DNA of 64,000 nucleotides, taken from contig JAGYJE010000001.1 of NCBI GenBank assembly GCA_018402305.1, positions 124,001 to 188,000 of the forward strand. Reading direction: 5' to 3'. The translations under genes were made by a program, and so were the position numbers. The notes beneath the pieces are model-generated. The model did no database searches. It worked only from the letters and a program-made list of their open reading frames with translations, and was not told the origin of the DNA. Positions 9,025 to 16,853 of this stretch are shown here, in pieces; position 1 is the stretch's first letter, and the number at the start of each line of letters is the position of its first letter. This DNA comes from Puniceicoccaceae bacterium. GTDB lineage: Bacteria > Verrucomicrobiota > Verrucomicrobiia > Opitutales > Coraliomargaritaceae.

Positions 9025-10059
9025 ATGGCCAGGTTTGAACACGCGCAAGATATCAAGGTCGGGATCATCGGCTACGGCGGTGCCTTCAACATGGGCAAGG
9101 GGCACATGAGCCAGCTTATCGCCCAGGGGGCGACGCCCGTCGCGGTGGCGGAGCCGGATGCCGCGCGGCGCGCCGTCGCAGCCGAGGAGTTCCCAGGGAT
9201 CGAAACGTACGCCTCCGGCAAGGAACTCTTGGAGAAATCCGACGCCAACTTCATCGCGATCATCACGCCGCACAACACGCATTTCGAGCTGGCAGCGGAA
9301 TGCCTGAAGGCCGGACGGAGCGTCTGCTGCGAAAAACCGCTGGCGGTGACGACCGCGCATTGCCGCGAGCTGATCAAACTGGCCGACGAGAACAATGTGC
9401 TCTTGACGACCTATCATAACCGGCACTGGGACGGCGGCATCTGCAAGGCGATGGACTTCGTGAAGCAGGGACTCATCGGTGAGGTCGTGCGGGTCGATGT
9501 GCGTACGGGCGGTCACCGCTGCCCGGGGAAATCTTGGCGCGGCAGCAAATCAATCTCGGGTGGCCTGCTCTACGACTTCGGCGTCCATTTTACGGAATAT
9601 GCGCTGCAACTGCTCGACGACGAGATGGTCGAGATCTTCGGCTGGGCCCGGTGCGGCTACTGGAACGACAAGAGCCCCTGGGGGGACGACGTCAATGAGG
9701 ACGAAGCCATGGCCGTGGTGCGCTTTCGTGGTGGCGCCCTGTATACCCTGCGGATGACAAGCCTGGACCCCGAAGTCGACCCGTACAGCGTCAAAGTCAC
9801 AGGCACCCAGGGAACGATACTGTTCAGTCCACATGGCAACTATCGCCTGGTGTCCATCCAGCATGGCGAAAAGCTCATCGCCGAGGGTCAGGAGCCGCCC
9901 CCCCAGTGGCACCGTTTCTATGAGAACGTTGTCGATCATCTCGTCAACGATGCCGACCTGGTGATCACGGCGGCGTATGCAACGCGTTGCATTCACGTCT
10001 TGGAGCTCGCCGGTCGCAGCGCCCGCGAAGGCCGCACCCTCCCCACGGAAATGGGCTGA
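9025..10059 (+). CDS. GFO/IDH/MocA-family NAD(P)-dependent oxidoreductase
   Basis: 344 residues, normal for the family. It opens with VGIIGYGGAFNMGKGH, a Rossmann G-x-G-x-x dinucleotide site. The active-site lysine motif CEKPLAV is at about residue 110, and the substrate domain has LLYDFGVHFTEYALQLL, where the family places the catalytic histidine. An AAGGAG ribosome site (9012-9017) is well spaced from the ATG. It probably oxidises or reduces a sugar or sugar derivative together with the upstream ThuA protein, in the cytoplasm. The substrate cannot be read from the sequence. Confidence 0.92.
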   Translation: MARFEHAQDIKVGIIGYGGAFNMGKGHMSQLIAQGATPVAVAEPDAARRAVAAEEFPGIETYASGKELLEKSDANFIAIITPHNTHFELAAECLKAGRSVCCEKPLAVTTAHCRELIKLADENNVLLTTYHNRHWDGGICKAMDFVKQGLIGEVVRVDVRTGGHRCPGKSWRGSKSISGGLLYDFGVHFTEYALQLLDDEMVEIFGWARCGYWNDKSPWGDDVNEDEAMAVVRFRGGALYTLRMTSLDPEVDPYSVKVTGTQGTILFSPHGNYRLVSIQHGEKLIAEGQEPPPQWHRFYENVVDHLVNDADLVITAAYATRCIHVLELAGRSAREGRTLPTEMG

Positions 10060-10128
10060 GCGCTTCTGCCGCGCTACCCACGCCGAAAAAGGGGAAAGGA
10101 CATTTCCAAAAAATGGTCAAAAATTTCA

Positions 10129-10155
10129 TTGACAATCCAAACGATTGGATATGTT
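10129..10155 (+). promoter_or_regulatory. Promoter with LacI operator (site E) before the PEP-CTERM gene
   Basis: TTGACA (10129-10134) is followed immediately by ATCCAAACGATTGGAT (10135-10150), a 16-bp palindrome with one mismatched pair. TATGTT (10150-10155) is a possible though close -10. This is the gap-free counterpart of promoter D, including the upstream ATGGTCAAAAATTT block and a downstream CTCTCACCATC block. Confidence 0.65.
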
Positions 10156-10208
10156 CTGGAATTTTCTGCTGAAATTCTGTTTCTCTCACCATCAAAAAAA
10201 GTATACCA

Positions 10209-12122
10209 ATGAAAAAAAACCTCATAGCTCTAGCGCTCGGTGCGGCCTTGGCAGCGCCGCATCTTCACGCCGCCGACTTCTACTGGGCACCGTCAACCGG
10301 TGCCGGAGGGAATGGCGACTGGAACACGTCCGATGCATTCTGGGCTCCCAACTCAGACGGCACTGGCACCAAAACCATCTGGAATAACACACCTGTCGAC
10401 AACGATGCGGTCTTTGGCGGCACCGCCGGGACGGTTTCTGTCGTCACTGGAGTGAACACCAATCGTCTGACGTTTGCCGTCGATGGCTACACTTTGGGTG
10501 GAGCCAGCACGATCACACTCAACGGCTCCGCGCCGGTTTTCGAGGTCGCCTCCGGTTCCACCGCCAATGTTTCGGCAGTGATTGGAAGCACGGCCTCGGG
10601 CAACATTTCCTTCCAGGGAGGGGGCACTTTGATTTTGACGGGTGCCAATACTTTTTCGAACCAACTGAATCTGAATGCGGGCGAGTTCCGTCTGGGATCG
10701 GGTGGGGTGGTAAACCTCGGATCGAATTCGATTTTTATGGGGCAGAACTCGAATGACGGGAATTTGCTGCGCATTGATTCCGGTGGCTCCCTGAGCGTCA
10801 GTAATCTCAACCTAGTCAATGGAGACGGACGGCGCACCGGGACGGTCACTCAGAATGGAGGTACTGTGACGGTCTCCTCTAATCTGATGATGTCATCCAC
10901 CGGTGGAGTGGGGAATTCGGGTCCAGGTTGGAATGCCACCTATAATATGAATGGCGGTAATCTAGCCGTCGTGAATATTTTATCGGTTGGCAGAAACGGT
11001 GCGGCGACTTTCAACCATTCCGGAGGCGTGACCAACTTGACCCGAACATTCGACGCCCTGCAAATCGGCGATTATGCGGAAGGGTCCTTCAATCTCACCG
11101 GAGGCACAGTCAATGCGGTTTCAGGTACTCTTAGCTCGACAAGGAACCTGTTGATCGGGCATCGTGGCGGTGACGGAACGTTGACGATCAATGGCGCAGG
11201 CGCGGAGCTTCTGGTTAGAGGCACTGGATCCTTGGCCAATAACGATTCGAGCACCACCGGATCGACTGCTACCGTCAATTTGCAGGAAGGCACACTGGCC
11301 ATCAACGGCTTGACCCGTGGTTCCGGTACCGGCACCGTTAATTTCAATCTCTCGGGGGGAACACTACGTCCCTACGATGCCGATTTCATCGTCGGTTCCA
11401 GCACTGCCGCGAATAATTTCGATATCGTCCTCTCCGGCAGTGGGTCCGAGATCTCAGGCATTGATGCCGCCACATCGACCGATCGGGAGGTGACGATTCA
11501 TTCAGCGCTCACGGGATCTGGTTCCATCACATTCAACGGAGGGACCATCCGACTCATGACGAGCAACAGCTTCGGCGGTGATGCCACAGTTTCTTCCGGC
11601 TCCTTGATTCTGGAATCCGGCGCATCCATGACGAATGCAGCTTCCATTCACGTCTCGAATGGAGCGACCTTGAATAATTCAAGTCTGGCTTCCGTCGACA
11701 ACGCATTGAGTCTGCAAGAGGGTGCCATTCTTGCGGTCAGCGGTTCAGGCAGCGCATTTGGGCCAGCTGGCGTCACTCTATCGGCCAATCTCGCGGATGG
11801 TTTTGATCTCATCGATGTCGGCAGTTTTTTTACCAAGGGCGGCGAGTTGAGTTTTGATCTGACCGGAATTTCAGAGGGCACGTATTCTCTCTTCTCGTCT
11901 GCCCCCTCGGGCGCTTTTGATTCGGTATCAATTGGTGCTTCCGCTCTGTTTTCCGGAGATGGCGGCAATACATTCAGCGGCGCGGGTCCGGGCGGATTTA
12001 CCTACACGTTCTCCAACTTGGACAACACCTTGGCGGTCATCCCCGAACCATCCGTATACACGCTTTTGCTGGGAGCCATGGCTGTTGGTCTTGCCTCGCT
12101 CCGCCGCCGCCGTCGGAATTAG
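10209..12122 (+). CDS. PEP-CTERM sorted beta-solenoid protein with autotransporter-type repeats
   Basis: 637 residues. The signal peptide (MKKNLIALALGAALAAPHLHA) is followed by FYWAPSTGAGGNGDWNT, the W-rich opening of many verrucomicrobial solenoid proteins. Repeated Gly/Asn/Thr-rich beta strands follow, including GGGTLILTGANTFSNQLNLNAGEFRLG (about residue 137 on), an autotransporter-associated beta-strand repeat. The C-terminus, IPEPSVYTLLLGAMAVGLASLRRRRRN, is a complete PEP-CTERM signal (motif, hydrophobic segment, Arg cluster) recognised by exosortase systems. It is expected at the cell surface. It is the last gene with a LacI-type operator, so it probably belongs to the regulon. Ligand unknown. 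Confidence 0.88.
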   Translation: MKKNLIALALGAALAAPHLHAADFYWAPSTGAGGNGDWNTSDAFWAPNSDGTGTKTIWNNTPVDNDAVFGGTAGTVSVVTGVNTNRLTFAVDGYTLGGASTITLNGSAPVFEVASGSTANVSAVIGSTASGNISFQGGGTLILTGANTFSNQLNLNAGEFRLGSGGVVNLGSNSIFMGQNSNDGNLLRIDSGGSLSVSNLNLVNGDGRRTGTVTQNGGTVTVSSNLMMSSTGGVGNSGPGWNATYNMNGGNLAVVNILSVGRNGAATFNHSGGVTNLTRTFDALQIGDYAEGSFNLTGGTVNAVSGTLSSTRNLLIGHRGGDGTLTINGAGAELLVRGTGSLANNDSSTTGSTATVNLQEGTLAINGLTRGSGTGTVNFNLSGGTLRPYDADFIVGSSTAANNFDIVLSGSGSEISGIDAATSTDREVTIHSALTGSGSITFNGGTIRLMTSNSFGGDATVSSGSLILESGASMTNAASIHVSNGATLNNSSLASVDNALSLQEGAILAVSGSGSAFGPAGVTLSANLADGFDLIDVGSFFTKGGELSFDLTGISEGTYSLFSSAPSGAFDSVSIGASALFSGDGGNTFSGAGPGGFTYTFSNLDNTLAVIPEPSVYTLLLGAMAVGLASLRRRRRN

Positions 12123-12158
12123 TCACCTGTTCCAGCTCACATCAAATTGTATTATAGT

Positions 12159-12267
12159 TGCTGCCTCCTGGCGATGGATCCACGCAAAGCGGAAGTCTGA
12201 GATGCCTGTCATCTCAAACAGTTCCGTCCGGATGACGATGGCTTCATGCTCAGGAGGCAGCATTTTT
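12159..12267 (+). terminator. Large imperfect hairpin with T-run after the PEP-CTERM gene
   Basis: TGCTGCCTCCTG (12159-12170) is the exact reverse complement of CAGGAGGCAGCA (12251-12262), which is followed by TTTTTG. Inside lies a second stem, TGAGATG-cctgt-CATCTCA (12198-12216). The outer stem plus T-run suits a terminator for the gene ending at 12122. The 80-nt loop is unusually long, so a structured RNA or palindromic element is an alternative. Nothing else is recognised in 12123-12389. Confidence 0.45.
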
Positions 12268-12389
12268 GTGCCAGGAATGACGACCACTCAGGGTGCGTGC
12301 TCCGGTCGATAAAATCACAGTGCGCATCTTTAAAGATTTTTGGAATCCCTTCCGCCTGGTAGTTCTTATTTAATCATTAAGTTTGTTAG

Positions 12390-14117
12390 ATGACTTTCAA
12401 AAAACACTTCAATAGATTTTCCAGTTTCTTGCTTGCATTGGGCTTCACCCTGCCATCCGTTCACGGGCAGGAACTTTATGTCGTAGACCCGATGGAGTCG
12501 ATCTATGCGGATGCCCGGCCCTCTCCATTGGGAGGTACGATTTTGAGTTCTGGCGTGGGTGGGGAAATGATACTGCAAATCGCTTATTTTCCGAGAAATC
12601 TGGAAGAAAGGTATCCCAGCTTAAGCTTGGAAGATGAGAGCGGCGCAACCATTGAGGCAGAATGGTTTAAGTTATCCTTTGTTCCAGTAGAGCAAAATAC
12701 AGCACTGTCCCATGGAACAGTAAAAAGGGATCCGCGTAACAATCCTTTTATCATCCGCAAGGCCCCGTTTGATATGGCGGATGTGATGATACCCTTTGGC
12801 TCAGATGAGGGGGGCTTGCTCGCTCGCGGCACGGAAGAGCTTCCGGAAGGCCTCAAAAGAGAATACTACGCCGTGCGCTGGCTGATAGAGGAAACGATCA
12901 CGAGGGGTCTGCAGACACTCGTGGTGCGAGCGGTTGATGCAAGCGGCAAGGAAACCACGACTCATTTTCAACTGGAGGTCGCCCCCGTGCGTATTCCTCC
13001 CGCCTCTCAGGGTTCATTCCGCCTGACGCAAACCAGCAGTCTCTCGGCGATTGCCAAGTATCATAATTTGGAGCTTTGGAGCGAGGAATTCTGGGAGATG
13101 TACAAAAAATATGCCGAAATGCTGGTTCAAGGCCGACAAAATACAGCACGTCTGTTGTTTGCGGATTTGGCGCGCGGCTGTCCCACTGGAGAAGAGCCTG
13201 AGTTTAGTGAGAGGCTGCGCCGAAACATACAGGTATGCCTCGAAGCTGGAATGAGGGATTTCACCGGTGTCGGACTACTCTACGGCATTCTGCCACGAAG
13301 CGACACCACGAACCCGCGAATGGGAGTTCTTCATTACAGCGATTACATGCTGAATACCCCAAAGGGCGATGCCAAGTTTCACGCTCTACTCGATCAGATT
13401 AATGAGGTCGTGGTTGAGAATGACCTCCATGATCGTTTTAGAATGCAGGTCTTCGATGAGGTGCCCGAGCATTTCAACAATCTTTACGGGCAAGCTGCCG
13501 CAACGATACGCGCACGCATACCCGGCGTCAAAATTTATGAAGTGATCAATTCTCCCAACCTGGGTATTGCCGAGCATGTGGACGAATGGATTCCGATGCC
13601 GAATGTCTACATGGCACAGAGAGAATTTTTTGAGGCAAGAAAAAGGGAAGGAGCCGATGTGGGCTTTTATGTCTGCACGGGCCCCGGGGGGGCTTGGATA
13701 AATCGACTACTTGACCAGGAGAGGGTGCGCATTGCGCTCACTCCCTGGTTTGCGCATGGCTACGGATTCTCTACCTTTCTTCACTGGGGCGCCAACAGCT
13801 GGCTGGCAAATCCATTTGAACAGTCTGCCGTATTCGTGGGCTACGGTGACCGGGAAACGAATTTTTTGCCTGCGGGTGACACGCATATTCTTTACCCGGG
13901 CCCCGGCGGGCCATGGCCCAGCCTTCGCCATGAAGTCCAGAGGCTTGGAATCGAAGATTATGAGGTTTTGCGCAAGATTTCAAAAAACGACGAAACGTTT
14001 TCCAGGCAGTTGGTCTTTGAGCATTTCCCATTGATGAATGATCACCCTCGCGATGGCGCATCTTACTGGAAGGCGAGGCGCACGCTTCTATCGGCTGCCA
14101 GTAGTCTCGCGGATTAG
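12390..14117 (+). CDS. Exported DUF4091 (GH123-like) glycosidase-like protein
   Basis: 575 residues with a signal peptide ending near SVHGQ (residue ~27). A beta-sandwich N-terminal half (residues ~30-200) precedes a TIM-barrel-like half. The barrel region contains RMQVFDEVPEHFNN (candidate catalytic Asp-Glu pair), WIPMPNVYMAQREFF, GYGFSTFLHWGANSW, and ends with LRHEVQRLGIEDYEVL, the hallmark close of DUF4091 proteins (R-x-E-x-x-R-x-G-x-E-D-Y-E). GH123-type members hydrolyse N-acetylgalactosaminyl linkages, but the family-level specificity here is unknown. The next gene begins 17 bp later, so the two are probably co-transcribed. Confidence 0.82.
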   Translation: MTFKKHFNRFSSFLLALGFTLPSVHGQELYVVDPMESIYADARPSPLGGTILSSGVGGEMILQIAYFPRNLEERYPSLSLEDESGATIEAEWFKLSFVPVEQNTALSHGTVKRDPRNNPFIIRKAPFDMADVMIPFGSDEGGLLARGTEELPEGLKREYYAVRWLIEETITRGLQTLVVRAVDASGKETTTHFQLEVAPVRIPPASQGSFRLTQTSSLSAIAKYHNLELWSEEFWEMYKKYAEMLVQGRQNTARLLFADLARGCPTGEEPEFSERLRRNIQVCLEAGMRDFTGVGLLYGILPRSDTTNPRMGVLHYSDYMLNTPKGDAKFHALLDQINEVVVENDLHDRFRMQVFDEVPEHFNNLYGQAAATIRARIPGVKIYEVINSPNLGIAEHVDEWIPMPNVYMAQREFFEARKREGADVGFYVCTGPGGAWINRLLDQERVRIALTPWFAHGYGFSTFLHWGANSWLANPFEQSAVFVGYGDRETNFLPAGDTHILYPGPGGPWPSLRHEVQRLGIEDYEVLRKISKNDETFSRQLVFEHFPLMNDHPRDGASYWKARRTLLSAASSLAD

Positions 14118-14134
14118 TCTACGAATGAGATCGC

Positions 14135-15877
14135 ATGCAATTTAACATCTTCCACCGTATAGGATCTGAAAGTCATTTGTCGATCGTCAGCCGTCAGCAA
14201 GAGCTGGTGCATGGCCTGGGAATGAATGCCACTTTGTTTCTGAGTTACCGGAACCTCTTTGAGCCCGAAGTCCTCGCTTTTGCGCTTGAGCAGTCTGCCA
14301 AGTATGGCGATGAGATTGGCCTGGGCCTGCATGATCTCGGGGGGCCGGGGATGGAAGACATCGAAGGCAATAACCCGGCCTTTTGGCTCTTTGATTTTGC
14401 CACGAAGAAAATCGTTCTGGAGCGGATTCGCCATCGATGGGAGGAGCTTATGCCCGGATTGCCCACCTCGGCGGCTTGCTACCATCTCGACAGCAGCAGT
14501 CTGGATGCCTTGGAGGAATTCTGGCCAACAGTAAAAACAGCGGTGGGCGGCTGCTTCGAGGAAGGGGTGCGGGTTTTTCACGGCTGCAATCACTCTTGGC
14601 ATCTTTTTAATGAAGGCATGCCCTGGAATCCTTACGTGCCCTCACGCAACCACTCTCTGCGGCCAGCCGCCAATACCGGGGAGGCCCGCGACATAGTATT
14701 GGTTCCCCATCTGATGCGTGATATGAGTCTGGCCTATGAGGGCAGAAATGATTTTTGGGCCAGCCATCCGCCGAATGTGGCAAGGGGCATGGGCAATGAG
14801 GCCACATTCTGTCCTTATGACCTGAACCTGGTCGATCAATTTCGCTGGCAGGAGAAATTCAACCATGGCTATGCCTATTATAATACATTTGTCGGTGCTT
14901 CCTGGTTAAAATGGGGCCCCAACAGCGAGCACCCTCCGGAAGTCAATTGGCGGCTTTACGAGCAGATGCTGACTTATCTGGCTGAGTTGAAATCCGAAGG
15001 GAAGGTGAAAGCAATGACACTCTCGGCTTACGGGGAATGGCATCGGCAACATCGGAAGCCGTCCTCTCCGCAACGCTATTGGGCGAAGGAAATGCTCTAT
15101 GGTTCAGGTAAGCACTACTTTTGGTATCAAGACACTGCCATGCGCTGTCTGATTGATACGACCCAAGGTGGCAGCATCGGAGACCTGCGTCCCTATTGTT
15201 CGCAATATCCTGTGCGCCTGGGAGCGGATACACCGCATCTGCAATTTGGAACCTACCCTTACCTGATTCAGTCGCAGCACCGCGTCGGTTTCCCCAACCA
15301 CCACGAGGACGGAACGAGGACGACCTTTTTGCTCGTCTGCGGCGAGGAGACTCTCGACTTCGCGACCAAGCGGACAAAGATTCAGCGGCTGGCCTTGGGA
15401 GACGACGAGGATCAGGTGATTTTGGAAGCCATCCCATTCGCTTTCGCGAATGGGTGCCAGGGTGTCGTCCGAAGTAGAATTGTCTTCCCGCACCGGAGCG
15501 GACGTATCGTTTTTCGGCGTGAAATCGAATTGGAAAGCGAGGGAGCGAACCCGCTCTTTGCCCATGAGTATTGCAAGCTAGCCCCCGGGATCACTGAGTA
15601 TCCTCAACGAATGGATACAGTTGCCATGGTATTGGAGGCAGAGCGCAAACCCTATAAATATTCAGGTTTGGCTCAGTCTATGGACACGACTGAGGTCGGG
15701 GCGGAGTTTCCCGACTTTAACCTTTCGGTAGCGTTGGCAACAACCCATTCCGCGTGCCGGGGTTCCGTCAGAGACGGAAATCTTTTCTCTCCCTTTGTGA
15801 CGCTTCAGTTGGAGCTGCCTATTCAATCCTCAACAACAATAGAATCATGGCTGACGCTTTCAAAGATACCAGAGTAA
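14135..15877 (+). CDS. Unassigned protein, possibly deacetylase/TIM-barrel fold
   Basis: 580 residues, no signal peptide. The first third (NATLFLSYRNLFEPEVLAFALEQSAKYGDEIGLGLHDLGGP...) has the alternating strand/helix and the EIGLGLHDL pattern of polysaccharide-deacetylase-like or TIM barrels; CYHLDSSSLDALEEFWP supports this. The last third is beta-rich (FGTYPYLIQSQHRVGFPNHHEDGT... on). I cannot assign a family or a catalytic residue. It follows the DUF4091 gene by 17 bp, so action on the same sugar is inferred. Its 3' end overlaps the zinc-ribbon gene by 31 nt in another frame. Confidence 0.65.
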   Translation: MQFNIFHRIGSESHLSIVSRQQELVHGLGMNATLFLSYRNLFEPEVLAFALEQSAKYGDEIGLGLHDLGGPGMEDIEGNNPAFWLFDFATKKIVLERIRHRWEELMPGLPTSAACYHLDSSSLDALEEFWPTVKTAVGGCFEEGVRVFHGCNHSWHLFNEGMPWNPYVPSRNHSLRPAANTGEARDIVLVPHLMRDMSLAYEGRNDFWASHPPNVARGMGNEATFCPYDLNLVDQFRWQEKFNHGYAYYNTFVGASWLKWGPNSEHPPEVNWRLYEQMLTYLAELKSEGKVKAMTLSAYGEWHRQHRKPSSPQRYWAKEMLYGSGKHYFWYQDTAMRCLIDTTQGGSIGDLRPYCSQYPVRLGADTPHLQFGTYPYLIQSQHRVGFPNHHEDGTRTTFLLVCGEETLDFATKRTKIQRLALGDDEDQVILEAIPFAFANGCQGVVRSRIVFPHRSGRIVFRREIELESEGANPLFAHEYCKLAPGITEYPQRMDTVAMVLEAERKPYKYSGLAQSMDTTEVGAEFPDFNLSVALATTHSACRGSVRDGNLFSPFVTLQLELPIQSSTTIESWLTLSKIPE

Positions 15878-16065
15878 TGCGCTGCCCGGTTTGTTTCTCA
15901 AGGGACACGGATGTGCTGCTTGAGCGCGAAGATGAACTATTCTACTGTGTAAAATGCAGTTTCACCGGGAGGGAATCGGAGATTCGCAGTATGTATAAGG
16001 ATATTCAGAAGAAATTCCAAAGAGCGTCACATCGTATAGATATTCAAGCAATCGAAGAGATGTAA
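15847..16065 (+). CDS. Small zinc-ribbon protein
   Basis: 72 residues from ATG 15847; the longer ORF in the track (from 15754) would overlap the upstream gene more deeply and adds no domain. It contains RCPVCF and, 15 residues further, FYCVKCSF, two C-x-x-C knuckles that can bind one zinc. A basic helical C-terminus (YKDIQKKFQRASHRIDI) follows. Small proteins of this layout occur in Verrucomicrobia, but I know no assigned function. It overlaps the preceding gene by 31 nt, suggesting coupled translation. Confidence 0.7.
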   Translation: MADAFKDTRVMRCPVCFSRDTDVLLEREDELFYCVKCSFTGRESEIRSMYKDIQKKFQRASHRIDIQAIEEM

Positions 16066-16171
16066 AAAAATGAATCTGAACATTTAGGCGTAATTAATTT
16101 TAAACAGGAATATATGGATTTCGCCGAGTGGTTATTTTCACGGTGCCCATGACCGCCGTGGATGGTTTAGT

Positions 16172-16531
16172 GTGGGTTATCGCTCCCCGAATGACCGGAC
16201 TTTCTCGCTCGTTCGCCGTCCACTGGAATGCACCAGGGATGTGCTTAAATGCTTCGAAGTAGTGAAGGTTTTGGGCGAGCTGATTCCCGACGCTTGGGAA
16301 GCCGCAGCACGATCCAATCTCAATGCTATCTGCAAAACACTCAGCAAATTTGTAATTAGTGGCCACACTCATCCACTGAGCACATGGCCGGAGATTGCCT
16401 TATTGCTTAGTTTGAGGGAACTTCCCCAGGAAATCTTGGCAGAGGTTTTTCCACAGGGATCTTTGATTTTCGGGGCAAAAAGAAACAACATAGAAATGTT
16501 GCTTTTGAAGCTTCCGGGGATTTTGGTTTGA
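16172..16531 (+). CDS. Doubtful ORF, possibly a remnant gene
   Basis: 119 residues from GTG 16172. The frame is open from 16094 without an ATG, and reads as protein-like (GYFHGAHDRRGWFSVGYRS, then a helical stretch VLGELIPDAWEAAARSNLNAICKTL and LLLSLRELPQEILAEVF). No family is recognised. Its last ~70 bases fall inside the 312-bp duplicated GntR upstream region, so its 3' end is borrowed sequence. Most likely the tail of a decayed gene cut by the arrival of the GntR copy. The rest of 16066-16171 shows nothing. Confidence 0.3.
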   Translation: MGYRSPNDRTFSLVRRPLECTRDVLKCFEVVKVLGELIPDAWEAAARSNLNAICKTLSKFVISGHTHPLSTWPEIALLLSLRELPQEILAEVFPQGSLIFGAKRNNIEMLLLKLPGILV

Positions 16532-16770
16532 AGGATGCCCAGAAAACCCACAGCCATCGCCAGAGAGGCGCGCGAGCGCATCATCGAGACCGTTGCCGGA
16601 ATGCCTGAGGGGGCTATGTTGCCGACCACGCGCGAACTGGGGGAGACGCACGATCTGCATCCTTCGACGATTTTCCGGCTCTTGCGGGATTTGGCGGCGG
16701 AGGGCTACGTTTGGCAGAGTCCGAATCGTCGGTTTTATCCGGCGGGGGCGCAGAGCCACACTCTGCCGGG
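16459..16770 (+). repeat. 312-bp duplicated segment, copy 1 (GntR 5' region)
   Basis: This segment is nearly identical to 32290-32600. It covers about 75 bp upstream of the GntR start and about 78 codons of the DNA-binding domain. Differences are scattered single bases, many at third codon positions, so the copies derive from related GntR paralogues rather than a very recent duplication. Confidence 0.9.
16486..16501. promoter_or_regulatory. Inverted repeat upstream of the broken GntR gene
   Basis: CAACAT-agaa-ATGTTG is a perfect 6-bp inverted repeat 33 bp before the ATG at 16535. The intact copy has the same element with one change (32316-32331). A GntR autoregulatory operator is the likely reading. 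Confidence 0.35.
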
Positions 16771-16845
16771 AGAAGCCGCTTGTTTTTCGTTTCGCCGGAG
16801 GACAACACGGCCTTGGCCTTGAGCGAGTTGATTTCTTTGGGTTAA
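16535..16845 (+). pseudogene. Broken GntR-type regulator with internal deletion
   Basis: The first ~78 codons match the intact regulator at 32364 (MPRKPTAIAREARERIIETV, winged helix). After GAQSHTL the sequence jumps: a second frame reads LFFVSPEDNTALALSELISLG and stops at 16845. This matches VVFVSPEDNAALALCEMI of the intact protein some 190 codons further on. So about 560-570 bp of the effector domain are missing, the join is out of frame, and the 3' end is lost. The 95-residue ORF in the track (16535-16822) is the out-of-frame product. The XylR-type gene starts 9 bp later. Confidence 0.85.
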
Positions 16846-16853
16846 GCACTAGA

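Noticed and set aside
16593-16853. N-terminal extension of the XylR-type ORF
   Set aside because: It is the GntR remnant read in a wrong frame; rich in Arg/Cys and unlike the family.
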